A DNA stretch of 64,000 nt from Pseudomonas hormoni (GCF_018502625.1 NZ_CP075566.1:3396001-3460000), one strand, 5' to 3'; positions 8,623 to 18,892 are shown, numbered from the stretch's first letter. Notes: generated by a model from the sequence alone, not told the origin. Translations and numbers: made by a program.

Positions 8623-9408
8623 ATGAAACGTACGTGCACTAGCCTGATGTTGGCGGGATCCTTGCTGGCCGGGGGCCAGGCCATGGCCGGCGACTTGCTG
8701 CAATGGCAGAACAACAGCCTGACTTACCTGTATGGCAAAGACTTCAAGGTCAATCCTGCGATTCAGCAGACCGTGACGTTCGAACACGCTGACGCCTGGA
8801 AGTACGGGGATAACTTCTTCTTCGTCGACAAGATCTTCTACAACGGCGACAAGGACTTCAACGTCGGCCCGAACACCTACTACGGTGAATTCCAGCCACG
8901 TATTTCCCTGGGCAAGGTGCTCGACCAGAAGATCGAATTCGGCCCGATCAAAGACGTCTTGCTGGCGATGACTTACGAGTTTGGCGAGGGCGATACAGAG
9001 TCCTACCTGATCGGCCCGGGTTTCGACCTGGCAATTCCCGGCTTCGACTACTTCCAGCTGAACTTCTACCAGCGTCATACCGAAGGCCCGCGCGCAGGTG
9101 ACAACGTCTGGCAAATCACGCCAGTGTGGTCTTACACCATCCCGGTCGGCGATTCGAATATCCTGATCGACGGGTTCATGGACTGGGTAGTCGACAACGA
9201 TTCCAACTCCAAAGGCGACTACCACGCCAACTTGCACTTCAACCCACAGGTTAAATATGACTTGGGTAAAGCGCTGAATTTTGGCGAGAAGCAGTTGTAT
9301 GTCGGTGTGGAATACGACTACTGGAAGGACAAGTACGGGATCGACGATACCCGTGCGTTTACCACCAATCAGAATGTGACGAGTTTCCTGGTCAAGTTCC
9401 ACTTCTGA
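8623..9408 (+). CDS. Tsx/OmpK-like nucleoside-specific outer-membrane channel (copy 2)
   Basis: A 261-residue paralogue of the preceding protein, with the same signal peptide pattern (GGQAMA|GD), the same EHADAWKYGDNFFFVDKIFYNGD block and the same phenylalanine-ended last strand (LVKFHF). The two share most of their residues across the whole length, so a tandem duplication is the simplest origin. Start ATG 8623 is preceded by GGGAGCAACCGA. Unlike copy 1 it has its own long upstream region with a likely RpoN promoter, so it may be expressed separately from the urate operon. Confidence 0.88.
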   Translation: MKRTCTSLMLAGSLLAGGQAMAGDLLQWQNNSLTYLYGKDFKVNPAIQQTVTFEHADAWKYGDNFFFVDKIFYNGDKDFNVGPNTYYGEFQPRISLGKVLDQKIEFGPIKDVLLAMTYEFGEGDTESYLIGPGFDLAIPGFDYFQLNFYQRHTEGPRAGDNVWQITPVWSYTIPVGDSNILIDGFMDWVVDNDSNSKGDYHANLHFNPQVKYDLGKALNFGEKQLYVGVEYDYWKDKYGIDDTRAFTTNQNVTSFLVKFHF

Positions 9409-9439
9409 TCCGGCTGTAAGTGGCGTCTGCAAGGACGTC

Positions 9440-9515
9440 ATCGCTAGCAGGCTAGCTCCCACAGTTGATCTGAGTGACACTGAAGATCCATTGTGGGAGC
9501 TAGCCTGCTAGCGAT
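9440..9515. repeat. REPIN, class A
   Basis: Inverted pair of ATCGCTAGCAGGCTAGCTCC, located between the convergent channel and patatin genes. Confidence 0.85.
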
Positions 9516-9531
9516 AGCCGCACCGCCGATC

Positions 9532-10704
9532 TCAGGCCGAAACCACCGGCTCCGTCAACCCAAGAAACCGACAAAGCTCCTCACGCTTGGCCAACGCATC
9601 CCGCCGCCCCAGATCAATCAACTCGCTGCAATACCCCGCCTCGAACAACAGGTAACTCAACACCCCCGCCCCGCTGGTCTTGGTCGCCCCCGGCCCACGC
9701 AGGAAAAGACGCAATGCCGCCGGCAATTCCTGACGGTGACGCGCAGCAATTTCATCGATCGGCTGGCTCGGCGAAATCACCAGCACTTCCACCGGCGCTA
9801 CGCCGAGCGCACGGGTCGGCGTGCCATCGGGCATCAGATGACTGAACTGATTCAGACGCTGCAGCAATTCGATGTCGCTTTCCAGGCTGTCAATGAACGT
9901 ACTGTTGAGCATGTGCCCGCCGATCTGCGCGAGCGTTGGTTGCTGGCCGGTGTAGGCGCGTTGCAGCGGTTGTTCCGGGTCGACCCCGCGCGGGTTGCCG
10001 CTGACGCCCACCACCAGCACGCGACTGGCGCCCAGGTGCAGGGCCGGGCTGATCGGCGCTGATTGGCGTACCGCGCCGTCGCCGAAATACTCTTCGCCGA
10101 TTTTCACCGGTGCAAACAGCAATGGGATGGCTGAGCTGGCGAGCAAATGGTCGACGGTCAATTGCGTCGGCACGCCGATTCGCCGATGACGCAACCAGGC
10201 GTCGATGGTCCCACCGCCCTGATAGAACGTGACCGCCTGACCCGATTCGTAGCCGAACGCGGTGACCGCCACGGCCTGCAACTGCTTTTGCGCGATGGCT
10301 TCGGCGATGCCGGTCATGTGCAGCTTGTCGTTGAGCAACCCGCGCAACGGCGAGCTGTTGAGCAAGGCCACTGGCACTTGAGCGCCGATGCCGAGCAAAC
10401 TGTGGCTGACAAACCGGCTGGCCTGACGAATCACGCCCGGCCAATCGCTGCGCAACACCAGATGACTGCGGAACCCCTGCCAGAAGGCTGTCAGACGTTC
10501 GATCGCACCCCGGAAATCCATCGCCCCGCTGGCGAGGCTGACCGCGTTGATCGCTCCGGCCGAGGTGCCGACGATCACCGGAAACGGATTGTTTGCCCCC
10601 ACGGGCAACAGTTCGGCAATCGCCGCCAGCACCCCGACCTGATAGGCCGCCCGAGCCCCGCCGCCGGATAAAATCAACCCTGTAACCGGTTCAGCAGGAC
10701 TCAT
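9532..10704 (-). CDS. Patatin-like phospholipase
   Basis: A 390-residue patatin-family serine lipase with a Ser-Asp dyad. Seen: the oxyanion loop GLILSGGGARAAYQVGVL near the N-terminus, the nucleophile elbow GTSAG at about residues 45-49, and the aspartate in YFGDGAVRQSAPI. No signal peptide, so cytoplasmic or peripheral. ATG 10704 is preceded by GGAG at good distance. It is followed upstream by the lipid A acyltransferase gene on the same strand with 35 bases between, a pairing that suggests a role in membrane lipid turnover; the substrate is unknown. Confidence 0.9.
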   Translation of the reverse strand: MSPAEPVTGLILSGGGARAAYQVGVLAAIAELLPVGANNPFPVIVGTSAGAINAVSLASGAMDFRGAIERLTAFWQGFRSHLVLRSDWPGVIRQASRFVSHSLLGIGAQVPVALLNSSPLRGLLNDKLHMTGIAEAIAQKQLQAVAVTAFGYESGQAVTFYQGGGTIDAWLRHRRIGVPTQLTVDHLLASSAIPLLFAPVKIGEEYFGDGAVRQSAPISPALHLGASRVLVVGVSGNPRGVDPEQPLQRAYTGQQPTLAQIGGHMLNSTFIDSLESDIELLQRLNQFSHLMPDGTPTRALGVAPVEVLVISPSQPIDEIAARHRQELPAALRLFLRGPGATKTSGAGVLSYLLFEAGYCSELIDLGRRDALAKREELCRFLGLTEPVVSA

Positions 10705-10739
10705 CGCAACACTCCATGGTGCTTAAAGGGATCGGTGGT

Positions 10740-11672
10740 TCAACCGCGTTTTGCGTACAGCTTGGGTTCGCCCGGCGGCCGGCTCTTGAAGCGGCGATGG
10801 GCCCAGAGGTATTGCTCCGGGCAGTCGCGCAGCACGCCTTCGATCCATTGATTGATGCGCAGGCAATCAGCCTCTTCGGTCTCGCCGGGGAAACCCTCGA
10901 GAGGCGCATGGATCACCAATCGATAACCGCTGCCATCCGCCAGACGCTCCTGGGTGAAGGGCACCACCAACGCCTTGCCCAGCCGCGCAAACTTGCTGGT
11001 CGCGGTCACAGTCGCAGCCTGAATGCCGAACAGCGGCACGAAGATGCTTTGCTTGGCGCCGTAGTCCTGATCCGGTGCGTACCAGATCGCTCGGCCGGCC
11101 CGCAGCAACTTGAGCATGCCGCGCACGTCTTCGCGCTCCACGGCCAGCGAGTCGAGGTTATGCCGCTCGCGGCCACAGCGCTGGATGTAATCGAACAACG
11201 GGTTCTTGTGCTCGCGGTACATGCCGTCAATGGTGTGCTGCTGACCGAGCAACGCCGCGCCGATTTCCAGCGTAGTGAAATGCACAGCCATCAGGATCAC
11301 GCCCTTGCCGTCGCGCTGGGCTTTCTTCAGATGCTCCAGCCCTTCGACATGGGCCAGTTTCGCCAGGCGCTCCCGGGACCACCACCAGCTCATGGCCATT
11401 TCAAAGAAAGCGATGCCGGTGGAGGCAAAGTTTTCCTTGAGCAGGCGTTTGCGTTCGGCAGCGGATTTTTCCGGGAAGCAAAGTTCCAGATTGCGCTTGG
11501 CAATGCGCCGTCGGTCGCCGGCCGCACGATACATCAATGAACCGAGACCGCGACCGATAAACAGCAACGCCGGGTATGGCAATTGAACAATCAGCCACAA
11601 CAACCCCAAGCCGCACCAAAGCGGCCAGAAACGCGGCATCAGAAATGCTTTTTGAAAACGCGGGCGATCCAT
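10740..11672 (-). CDS. Lipid A lauroyl/myristoyl acyltransferase (LpxL/HtrB family)
   Basis: A 310-residue inner-membrane acyltransferase that adds a secondary acyl chain to lipid A. Seen: an N-terminal hydrophobic anchor (FWPLWCGLGLLWLIVQLPYP), the catalytic HxxxxE motif in VHFTTLE, and the motif around DQDYGAKQSIFVPLFG. The reading frame is open much further upstream, but into minC; the start ATG 11672 (MDRPRFQKAF) gives the normal family length and leaves a proper divergent promoter gap with minC. LpxL versus LpxM/HtrB paralogue is not resolved here. Confidence 0.9.
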   Translation of the reverse strand: MDRPRFQKAFLMPRFWPLWCGLGLLWLIVQLPYPALLFIGRGLGSLMYRAAGDRRRIAKRNLELCFPEKSAAERKRLLKENFASTGIAFFEMAMSWWWSRERLAKLAHVEGLEHLKKAQRDGKGVILMAVHFTTLEIGAALLGQQHTIDGMYREHKNPLFDYIQRCGRERHNLDSLAVEREDVRGMLKLLRAGRAIWYAPDQDYGAKQSIFVPLFGIQAATVTATSKFARLGKALVVPFTQERLADGSGYRLVIHAPLEGFPGETEEADCLRINQWIEGVLRDCPEQYLWAHRRFKSRPPGEPKLYAKRG

Positions 11673-11790
11673 TAAAGGTTCCGGAAAGACGATGGCCGCG
11701 CATTCTACATCGTTCGACCCGGCTTGCGGCTGGCGAGCGTTCTCGTTATAAGTCTCGGCACTTTTAGTGACAAGCCGTTGTATGCCGACC

Positions 11791-12528
11791 ATGAGCCAAA
11801 ACGACCCGTTAGACCAAGATCCCGTGTTCCAGTTGAAGGGCAGCATGCTCGCCATTACGGTGCTGGAGCTGGCCCGCAACGACCTCGAGAGCCTCGATCG
11901 GCAACTGGCCGCCAAAGTCGCCCAGGCGCCCAACTTCTTCAGCAACGCCCCGCTGGTACTGGCGCTGGACAAGCTTCCGGCCAGTGAAGGCGCGGTCGAT
12001 CTGCCAGGGTTGATGCGCGTTTGTCGCCAGCACGGCCTGCGTACGTTGGCGATCCGTGCCAGCCGCATCGAAGACATCGCCGCCGCCATCGCGGTCGACC
12101 TGCCGGTGCTGCCGCCGTCCGGTGCCCGCGAGCGTCCGCTGGACCCGCTTGAAGGGATCGTTGCGAAGAAACCGGAAAAACCGGCGGAACCGACGATCAA
12201 ACCGACGAAAATCATCACTTCGCCCGTACGCGGCGGCCAGCAGATTTATGCCCAGGGTTGCGACCTTGTCGTGATCTCGTCGGTGAGCCCGGGGGCGGAA
12301 CTTCTCGCCGACGGGAACATCCATGTATACGGCCCGATGCGCGGTCGTGTATTGGCCGGGGTCAAAGGCGACACGAAAGCCAGGATTTTCTGTCAGCAAA
12401 TGAGCGCTGAACTGGTTTCCATCGCAGGCCACTACAAGGTTTCGGAAGATCTGCGGCGCGACCCTTTATGGGGTGCGGGCGTACAGGTCAGCCTGTCGGG
12501 CGATGTGTTGAACATCATTCGGCTTTAA
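11791..12528 (+). CDS. minC: Septum site-determining protein MinC
   Basis: A 245-residue inhibitor of FtsZ ring formation that acts with MinD at the cell poles. Seen: N-terminal domain starting [18 protein letters not shown], a proline/lysine-rich linker ([12 protein letters not shown]), and the C-terminal beta-helix domain ([45 protein letters not shown] text) that binds MinD. The exact start is uncertain: ATG 11791 (MSQNDPL) is chosen on family length, with ATG 11782 as an alternative; neither has a strong ribosome binding site. First gene of the min cluster. Confidence 0.94.
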   Translation: MSQNDPLDQDPVFQLKGSMLAITVLELARNDLESLDRQLAAKVAQAPNFFSNAPLVLALDKLPASEGAVDLPGLMRVCRQHGLRTLAIRASRIEDIAAAIAVDLPVLPPSGARERPLDPLEGIVAKKPEKPAEPTIKPTKIITSPVRGGQQIYAQGCDLVVISSVSPGAELLADGNIHVYGPMRGRVLAGVKGDTKARIFCQQMSAELVSIAGHYKVSEDLRRDPLWGAGVQVSLSGDVLNIIRL

Positions 12529-12729
12529 CGGATACTGCCGCATTTTCCAAGCATCTCTAAAACGTAGCGAATACGGCTCAAACGAAGTAGGAAAAAGGCC
12601 AAAAGCAGTGTTTATCGAAGGTAAGCGCCGTTCAGGGCCGGATTCCAGCCAAGGCTGTCCGACTGCAGTAGTTTTTCTAGAGATGTTTTTCAGGGGCTAA
12701 ATGTCCTTTTTCCTTAGGGGTGAAACACC

Positions 12730-13542
12730 TTGGCCAAGATTCTCGTGGTTACATCCGGCAAGGGTGGTGTGGGTAAGACCACCACCAGTGCTGCTATCGG
12801 TACCGGCCTCGCACTGCGCGGTCACAAAACAGTTATCGTCGACTTCGACGTCGGTTTGCGTAACCTCGACCTGATCATGGGTTGCGAGCGTCGCGTCGTG
12901 TATGACTTCGTCAACGTGGTCAACGGCGAAGCCAACCTGCAACAGGCCCTGATCAAAGACAAACGCCTGGAAAACCTCTACGTTCTGGCCGCCAGTCAGA
13001 CCCGCGACAAAGACGCGCTGACCGTCGAAGGCGTGGAAAAAGTCCTGATGGCGTTGAAGGAAGACTTCGAATTCGTGGTCTGCGACTCCCCGGCGGGCAT
13101 CGAGAAAGGTGCTCACCTGGCCATGTACTTCGCCGATGAAGCGATCGTCGTGACCAACCCGGAAGTCTCCTCGGTTCGTGACTCGGACCGTATGCTGGGC
13201 CTGCTGGCCAGCAAATCGCGTCGCGCTGAAAACGGCGAAGACCCGATCAAGGAACACTTGCTGCTGACCCGCTACAACCCGCAACGCGTCAGCGACGGCG
13301 AAATGCTCGGCGTCGAAGACGTCAAGGAAATTCTCGCCGTGACCCTGCTGGGTGTGATCCCTGAGTCCCAAGCGGTACTCAAGGCGTCCAACTCCGGCGT
13401 GCCGGTGATCCTCGACGACCAGAGCGACGCCGGCCAGGCGTACAGCGATGCCGTCGATCGCCTGCTGGGCAAAACCGTGGAGCATCGGTTTCTCGATGTG
13501 ACGAAGAAAGGATTCTTTGAGCGTCTGTTTGGAGGCCGGTAA
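12730..13542 (+). CDS. minD: Septum site-determining ATPase MinD
   Basis: A 270-residue membrane-associated ATPase that recruits MinC and oscillates with MinE. Seen: deviant Walker [11 protein letters not shown] at residues 9-18, the switch region [28 protein letters not shown], and the C-terminal amphipathic helix GFFERLFGG that anchors it to membrane. It begins with TTG, preceded by AGGGGTG. The stop codon shares its last base with the minE start. Confidence 0.97.
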   Translation: MAKILVVTSGKGGVGKTTTSAAIGTGLALRGHKTVIVDFDVGLRNLDLIMGCERRVVYDFVNVVNGEANLQQALIKDKRLENLYVLAASQTRDKDALTVEGVEKVLMALKEDFEFVVCDSPAGIEKGAHLAMYFADEAIVVTNPEVSSVRDSDRMLGLLASKSRRAENGEDPIKEHLLLTRYNPQRVSDGEMLGVEDVKEILAVTLLGVIPESQAVLKASNSGVPVILDDQSDAGQAYSDAVDRLLGKTVEHRFLDVTKKGFFERLFGGR

Positions 13543-13796
13543 TGAACATTTTTGACTTCTTTCGTGCTAACAAGAAGCCAAGTACCGCCTCGGTAGCGAA
13601 AGAGCGTCTACAGATCATCGTGGCGCATGAACGCGGCCAACGCAGTACGCCGGACTACCTGCCCGCCTTGCAGAAGGAACTGGTCGAGGTGATCCGCAAG
13701 TACGTCAATATCGGGTCCGATGACGTGCACGTCGCCCTGGAAAACCAGGGTAGCTGCTCGATTCTGGAACTCAATATCACCCTGCCAGATCGCTGA
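13542..13796 (+). CDS. minE: Cell division topological specificity factor MinE
   Basis: An 84-residue protein that stimulates MinD ATPase and confines MinC/D to the poles. Seen: the N-terminal membrane-targeting start [20 protein letters not shown], the anti-MinCD helix [14 protein letters not shown], and the C-terminal dimerisation domain. Length is standard. Its ATG overlaps the minD stop codon by one base (TAATG), so the two are translated together. Confidence 0.97.
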   Translation: MNIFDFFRANKKPSTASVAKERLQIIVAHERGQRSTPDYLPALQKELVEVIRKYVNIGSDDVHVALENQGSCSILELNITLPDR

Positions 13797-13840
13797 GTCG
13801 ATCCGGCTGGAGCCACGGCGGCTCAGACTCTTACGCATAC

Positions 13841-13929
13841 CGTAGGAGCGAAGCTTGCTCGCGAAGCAGGCAACTCGGTTTATCTGATAGACCGAGGTGA
13901 TGCTTTCGCGAGCAAGCTTCGCTCCTACG
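13841..13929. repeat. REPIN, class C
   Basis: Inverted pair of CGTAGGAGCGAAGCTTGCTC between minE and the pseudouridine synthase gene. An outer inverted repeat (GGCGGCTCAG near 13817, CTGAGCCGCC near 13942) extends the stem, so the whole block could fold as one long hairpin. Confidence 0.85.
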
Positions 13930-13978
13930 GGCTGTGGGGGCCTGAGCCGCCGTTGGCGTTTGTTACGAGGCTGTTTTA

Positions 13979-14614
13979 ATGCCGTTGTCCAACATCCGCA
14001 TCATCCATCAGGACGCCGCCGTACTGGTGGTGGATAAACCGACCCTGTTGCTTTCCGTCCCTGGCCGGGCCGATGACAACAAGGACTGCCTGATCACCCG
14101 CCTGCAAGAAAACGGCTACCCGGAAGCCCGCATCGTCCATCGTCTGGACTGGGAAACGTCCGGCATCATTCTGCTGGCCCGTGACCCGGACACCCATCGC
14201 GAACTGTCTCGGCAATTTCACGACCGCGAAACCGAAAAGGCCTACACCGCACTCTGCTGGGGTCAACCGGAGCTGGACAGCGGCAGCATCGATCTGCCGT
14301 TGCGCTATGATCCGCCGACCAAGCCGCGCCACGTGGTGGACCACGAGTTCGGCAAAAACGCCCTGACGTTCTGGCGCGTACTCGAACGTTGCGGCGACTG
14401 GTGCCGGGTTGAACTGACCCCGATCACCGGCCGCTCCCATCAGTTGCGCGTGCACATGCTTTCGATTGGCCACCCACTGCTGGGTGACGGGCTATACGCC
14501 CACGAGCAAGCGCTGGCCGCCTGGCCTCGGCTGTGCCTGCACGCGAGCATGCTCAGCTTCACCCATCCACAAACTGGTGAACGCTTGCGTTTCGAGTGCC
14601 CGGCACCGTTCTGA
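13979..14614 (+). CDS. RluA-family pseudouridine synthase
   Basis: A 211-residue RNA pseudouridine synthase. Seen: the catalytic motif HRLDWETSG near residues 57-65 with the active-site aspartate, the substrate loop RDPDTHRELSRQFHDRETEKAY, and the GRSHQLRVHMLSIGHPLLGDGLY motif near the C-terminus. The absence of an S4 domain and the short length match RluA, which in E. coli modifies 23S rRNA position 746 and tRNA position 32; the target here is inferred from that resemblance. Confidence 0.9.
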   Translation: MPLSNIRIIHQDAAVLVVDKPTLLLSVPGRADDNKDCLITRLQENGYPEARIVHRLDWETSGIILLARDPDTHRELSRQFHDRETEKAYTALCWGQPELDSGSIDLPLRYDPPTKPRHVVDHEFGKNALTFWRVLERCGDWCRVELTPITGRSHQLRVHMLSIGHPLLGDGLYAHEQALAAWPRLCLHASMLSFTHPQTGERLRFECPAPF

Positions 14615-14636
14615 CCGATCCAGTGGAATGGCTTTT

Positions 14637-14769
14637 TGTGGCGAGGGAGCTTGCTCCCGCTCGGTTGAGCAGCAGCCGCAAACCCTGCGCATGCGGTGTA
14701 TCTGACACACCGCATCAAGGAGACTCGGGGCCGCTTCGCTGCCCAACGGGAGCAAGCTCCCTCGCCACA
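14637..14769. repeat. REPIN, class B
   Basis: Inverted pair of TGTGGCGAGGGAGCTTGCTC with an 80-base spacer, between the pseudouridine synthase gene and apeB. Confidence 0.85.
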
Positions 14770-14856
14770 TTAAATCTCATGCTCCCACCGTAACGGGCCA
14801 CCTCACTTTGCCCTTTCAATACGTTAAACTGGCGCCATTGCTGTCTGGAGCTACTT

Positions 14857-16146
14857 ATGCGCGAAGAGTTGAACCAAGGCCTGATCGATTTCCTCAAGGC
14901 CTCCCCTACCCCGTTCCATGCCACCGCCAGCCTTGTTCAGCGCCTGGAAGCGGCGGGTTATCAGCGTCTCGATGAACGCGAGCCCTGGTCCACCGAAGCC
15001 AATGGCCGTTACTACGTCACCCGCAACGACTCTTCGATCGTCGCCATCAAGATGGGCCGTCACTCTCCGCTGCACGGCGGCATTCGTCTGGTCGGCGCCC
15101 ACACCGACAGTCCGTGCCTGCGGGTCAAACCCCAGCCAGAACTGCAACGCCAGGGCTTCTGGCAACTGGGTGTCGAAGTCTATGGCGGCGCGCTGCTGGC
15201 TCCCTGGTTCGACCGCGACCTGTCCCTGGCCGGCCGCGTGACCTTCCGCCGCGACGGCAAGGTCGAGAGCCAACTGATCGACTTCAAGGCACCGATTGCG
15301 ATCATCCCGAACCTGGCCATTCACCTCAATCGTGAAGCCAACATGGGCTGGGCCATCAACGCCCAGACCGAACTGCCGCCGATCCTGGCGCAGTTTGCCG
15401 GTGATGAGCGTGTGGACTTCCGCGCGGTGCTCACCAACCAGCTGGCGCTGGAACATGGCCTGAACGCCGACGTGGTGCTCGATTACGAGCTGAGCTTCTA
15501 CGACACCCAAAGCGCTGCGATCATTGGCCTGCATGGCGACTTCATCGCCGGCGCACGCCTGGACAACCTGCTGTCGTGCTACGCCGGCCTGCAAGCCTTG
15601 CTGACGGCTGAAACCGACGAAACCTGCGTGCTGGTCTGCAATGACCACGAAGAAGTCGGCTCCTGCTCCGCGTGCGGCGCTGACGGCCCGATGCTTGAGC
15701 AGACCCTGCGCCGCCTGCTGCCAGAAGGTGATGAATTCGTACGCACCATTCAGAAATCCCTGCTGGTCTCGGCCGATAATGCCCACGGCGTTCATCCCAA
15801 CTACGCCGACAAGCACGACGCCAACCACGGCCCGAAACTCAACGCCGGCCCGGTGATCAAGGTCAACAGCAACCAGCGTTACGCCACCAACAGCGAAACC
15901 GCCGGGTTCTTCCGCCATCTGTGCATGGCCGAAGAAGTACCGGTGCAAAGCTTCGTGGTGCGCAGCGACATGGGCTGCGGCTCGACCATCGGCCCGATCA
16001 CCGCCAGCCACCTGGGCGTACGTACCGTGGACATCGGCTTGCCGACGTTCGCCATGCACTCGATCCGCGAGCTGTGCGGCAGCCATGATCTGGCGCACCT
16101 GGTGAAAGTGCTAAGCGCGTTTTACGCCTGCCAGGAATTGCCGTAA
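14857..16146 (+). CDS. apeB: M18-family aspartyl aminopeptidase
   Basis: A 429-residue zinc metallopeptidase of family M18, removing N-terminal (often acidic) residues from peptides in the cytoplasm. Seen: [16 protein letters not shown] at the N-terminus, the metal-site histidine in [15 protein letters not shown], the glutamates in [11 protein letters not shown], and the C-terminal metal ligand in [15 protein letters not shown]. Length matches ApeB. Standing alone between two REPINs, it is probably a single-gene transcript. Confidence 0.95.
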   Translation: MREELNQGLIDFLKASPTPFHATASLVQRLEAAGYQRLDEREPWSTEANGRYYVTRNDSSIVAIKMGRHSPLHGGIRLVGAHTDSPCLRVKPQPELQRQGFWQLGVEVYGGALLAPWFDRDLSLAGRVTFRRDGKVESQLIDFKAPIAIIPNLAIHLNREANMGWAINAQTELPPILAQFAGDERVDFRAVLTNQLALEHGLNADVVLDYELSFYDTQSAAIIGLHGDFIAGARLDNLLSCYAGLQALLTAETDETCVLVCNDHEEVGSCSACGADGPMLEQTLRRLLPEGDEFVRTIQKSLLVSADNAHGVHPNYADKHDANHGPKLNAGPVIKVNSNQRYATNSETAGFFRHLCMAEEVPVQSFVVRSDMGCGSTIGPITASHLGVRTVDIGLPTFAMHSIRELCGSHDLAHLVKVLSAFYACQELP

Positions 16147-16178
16147 TCCCCAAGCAAAGGAATCTGGAGAAAATCCTC

Positions 16179-16311
16179 TGTGGCGAGGGAGCTTGCTCCC
16201 GCTCGGCTGCGAAGCAGTCGAAAACCCGGCGAATGCGGTCTGCCTGGAAGAACGCGATGGCTGGTTTTGGGGCTGCTCCGCAGCCCAGCGGGAGCAAGCT
16301 CCCTCGCCACA
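16179..16311. repeat. REPIN, class B
   Basis: Inverted pair of TGTGGCGAGGGAGCTTGCTC starting 32 bases after the apeB stop codon. Confidence 0.85.
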
Positions 16312-16430
16312 GAAAGCTTTTTCGCCACACATACTGCGTTTGATGTGTGGCTCATTTCTGGTACACATCACCCCAGGCCACCCAAAAGCCACCTAGACTT
16401 TAAATACCCCTTTCGACAAGGCAGTCGCCC

Positions 16431-16607
16431 ATGATCTCGATGTCTTCATTCCACGCCATGCTGATCCCGATTCTTGCCGGAATGATCCTGCTGGCCATCG
16501 GCTTCAATTTCCGTGACAAGAATGCCGGCGTGTTCGCGATGTGGATCGGTATGCTGACCATCCTCGCCACCGTCGTCTTCAAGATCCTCGCCAAACTCAA
16601 CGAATAA
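16431..16607 (+). CDS. Small two-helix membrane protein, unknown function
   Basis: A 58-residue reading frame starting MISMSSFHAML and ending ILAKLNE. It has two hydrophobic segments (residues about 8-24 and 33-51) joined by a short charged loop (FNFRDKNAG), so it is likely an inner-membrane hairpin. AAGG lies nine bases before ATG 16431; ATG 16440 is an alternative start. It stands 78 bases upstream of the mechanosensitive channel gene and may be co-transcribed with it. I do not recognise a named family. Confidence 0.6.
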   Translation: MISMSSFHAMLIPILAGMILLAIGFNFRDKNAGVFAMWIGMLTILATVVFKILAKLNE

Positions 16608-16685
16608 ATCCCTCCCCTCGGCTCGCATTGATTTTGGCGGGCTCGTACACTCGGTCGATCTGCTCCTTTCAAGGTTGACCGCCTA

Positions 16686-18842
16686 GTGTTCGCTCGTCTT
16701 TTTGCTCTGCCCTGTCTTTTCCTCGTCTGCCTCATGGCGCTGCTGCCGATCACGCCCGCCCAGGCCGCCGGTCTGCCAAGCCTGCTCAACGGCTCCGCGA
16801 AAACCCAGCCAGAGGCGCAAGAGCCTCTGGGGCAATCCCTCGACGAAGTCATCAAATCGCTGGAGAACGATCAGCAACGCAGCAAGTTGCTGGCCGATCT
16901 GAAGAAGCTGCGCGACGCCACCAAAAAAGCCCAGCCGGCCAAAGAAGAAGGCGTGCTTGGCCTGATTGGCGGGACGTTGGCTAACTTCGAAAAACAGTTT
17001 TCCGGCGCCGACAGCCCGCTCACGCGCTGGTCCGAAGAGTTCAACCAGGCCAAGGATGAACTGACAGCACTGGCGCTGCCAGCCAACGAATGGCTGCCGA
17101 TCATTTTTGCCTTCGCCATGATCCTGATGGTCTGGAGCCTGCTGGCCGCCGCGCTGATCTGGCTTGGGCACCGAGTACGGATGCGCTTCGGCCTGACCGA
17201 AGAATTGCCGCAACACCCCAAAGCCCTCGACATGCTGCGTTTCGCCCTGCGCAAACTCGGCCCCTGGCTGATCGCTCTGGTCATCACGGTGTACATGAGT
17301 TACGCCCTGCCCTCGTCGCTGGGCAAAAGCCTGGCCATGGTGCTCGCCTATGCGCTGGTGGTCGGCACCTGTTTTTCGGCGATCTGCGTGATCGCCTTTT
17401 CCCTGCTCGACGGCCCCCACCGCCACCGCGCCTTGTACATCCTGCGGCATCAGGCCTTTCGGCCGTTGTGGCTGATCGGCAGTTTCGCCGCCTTCGGTGA
17501 AGCCTTGAGCGACCCGCGACTGGTGACCAGCCTCGGCAGCCACCTGGCGCACACCGCCGCCACCATCGCCAACGTGCTGGCGGCGCTGTCCACCGGGCTG
17601 TTCATCCTGCGCTTTCGTCGCCCCATCGCCCACCTGATCCGCAACCAACCGCTGTCCCGGCGCCTGACCCGCCGCGCCCTCAGCGATACCATCGAGATTC
17701 TCGGGACCTTCTGGTACGTGCCGGCGCTGGTGCTGGTGGCCATCTCGCTGTTCGCCACCTTCGTCTCGGCCGGCGACACCAGCACCGCACTGCGTCAGTC
17801 GCTGATCTGCACCGTGCTGCTGGTGTTGTGCATGGTCATCAATGGGCTGGTGCGTCGCCATGCGCTGAAACCGCAACGCGGCGTGAAGCGTCATGCGCTG
17901 TATTCCGAACGCCTGAAAAGCTTCTTCTATACCCTCGCCCATTTGCTGGTGTGGCTGGCGTTCATCGAACTCGGCCTGCGCGTCTGGGGCATGTCGCTGA
18001 TTGCGTTCACCGAAGGCGAAGGCCATGAAGTCAGCGTCAAACTGTTCAGCCTCGGCGGCACGCTGATCTTTGCCTGGCTGATCTGGATTCTCAGCGACAC
18101 CGCGGTGCACCACGCCCTCACCCGCTCGCGCAAAGGCCTGGCCAATGCCCGCGCGCAGACAATGATGCCGCTGATTCGCAATGTGCTGTTCGTGGCAATT
18201 TTCATCGTTGCGCTGATCGTCGCTTTGGCGAACATGGGCATGAACGTCACGCCGCTGCTGGCCGGTGCCGGTGTGATCGGTCTGGCCATCGGTTTCGGTG
18301 CACAGTCACTGGTCGCCGACCTGATCACCGGGCTGTTCATCATCATCGAAGACTCCCTGGCCATCGACGACTACGTAGATGTCGGCGGCCACCTCGGCAC
18401 TGTCGAAGGCCTGACCATTCGCACTGTGCGCCTGCGGGACATCGACGGCATCGTCCACACGATTCCGTTCAGCGAGATCAAAAGCATCAAGAACTACTCA
18501 CGGGAGTTCGGCTACGCGATCTTCCGCGTGGCGATCCCCTCCAACATGGACATCGATAACGCGATCAAACTGATGCGCGATGTCGGCCAGAAGATGCGCA
18601 CCGATCCGCTGCAACGACGCAATATCTGGTCGCCGCTGGAGATACAGGGGGTCGAGAGTTTCGAGTCCGGCAACGCGATCCTTCGGGCCCGGTTCAAGAC
18701 CGCGCCGATCAAGCAGTGGGAGGTTTCCCGGGCGTTCAACCTGTCCTTGAAACGGCATCTGGATGAAGCCGGACTCGATCTGGCGACGCCACGCATGAGT
18801 GTGCAAGTGGTGACGGCGGGTGGCGGCCCGGTAACAGAATAA
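16686..18842 (+). CDS. Large MscS-family mechanosensitive ion channel
   Basis: A 718-residue mechanosensitive channel of the MscS superfamily that would open on osmotic downshock. Seen: a signal peptide ending AQAAG, a periplasmic helical domain with LEN/DLKKLRD repeats, about ten membrane segments, and the conserved pore and beta domain: GAGVIGLAIGFGAQSLVADL with the glycine/alanine pore helix, then DYVDVGGHLGTVEGLTIRTV. The length resembles the larger MscM/YbiO-type members rather than MscS itself. Start is GTG 16686; the signal peptide supports it. Confidence 0.9.
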   Translation: MFARLFALPCLFLVCLMALLPITPAQAAGLPSLLNGSAKTQPEAQEPLGQSLDEVIKSLENDQQRSKLLADLKKLRDATKKAQPAKEEGVLGLIGGTLANFEKQFSGADSPLTRWSEEFNQAKDELTALALPANEWLPIIFAFAMILMVWSLLAAALIWLGHRVRMRFGLTEELPQHPKALDMLRFALRKLGPWLIALVITVYMSYALPSSLGKSLAMVLAYALVVGTCFSAICVIAFSLLDGPHRHRALYILRHQAFRPLWLIGSFAAFGEALSDPRLVTSLGSHLAHTAATIANVLAALSTGLFILRFRRPIAHLIRNQPLSRRLTRRALSDTIEILGTFWYVPALVLVAISLFATFVSAGDTSTALRQSLICTVLLVLCMVINGLVRRHALKPQRGVKRHALYSERLKSFFYTLAHLLVWLAFIELGLRVWGMSLIAFTEGEGHEVSVKLFSLGGTLIFAWLIWILSDTAVHHALTRSRKGLANARAQTMMPLIRNVLFVAIFIVALIVALANMGMNVTPLLAGAGVIGLAIGFGAQSLVADLITGLFIIIEDSLAIDDYVDVGGHLGTVEGLTIRTVRLRDIDGIVHTIPFSEIKSIKNYSREFGYAIFRVAIPSNMDIDNAIKLMRDVGQKMRTDPLQRRNIWSPLEIQGVESFESGNAILRARFKTAPIKQWEVSRAFNLSLKRHLDEAGLDLATPRMSVQVVTAGGGPVTE

Positions 18843-18892
18843 CCGCCGCGATCCGATCGCCTGTAGCAGCTGCCGAGCCTGCGAAGCAAACC

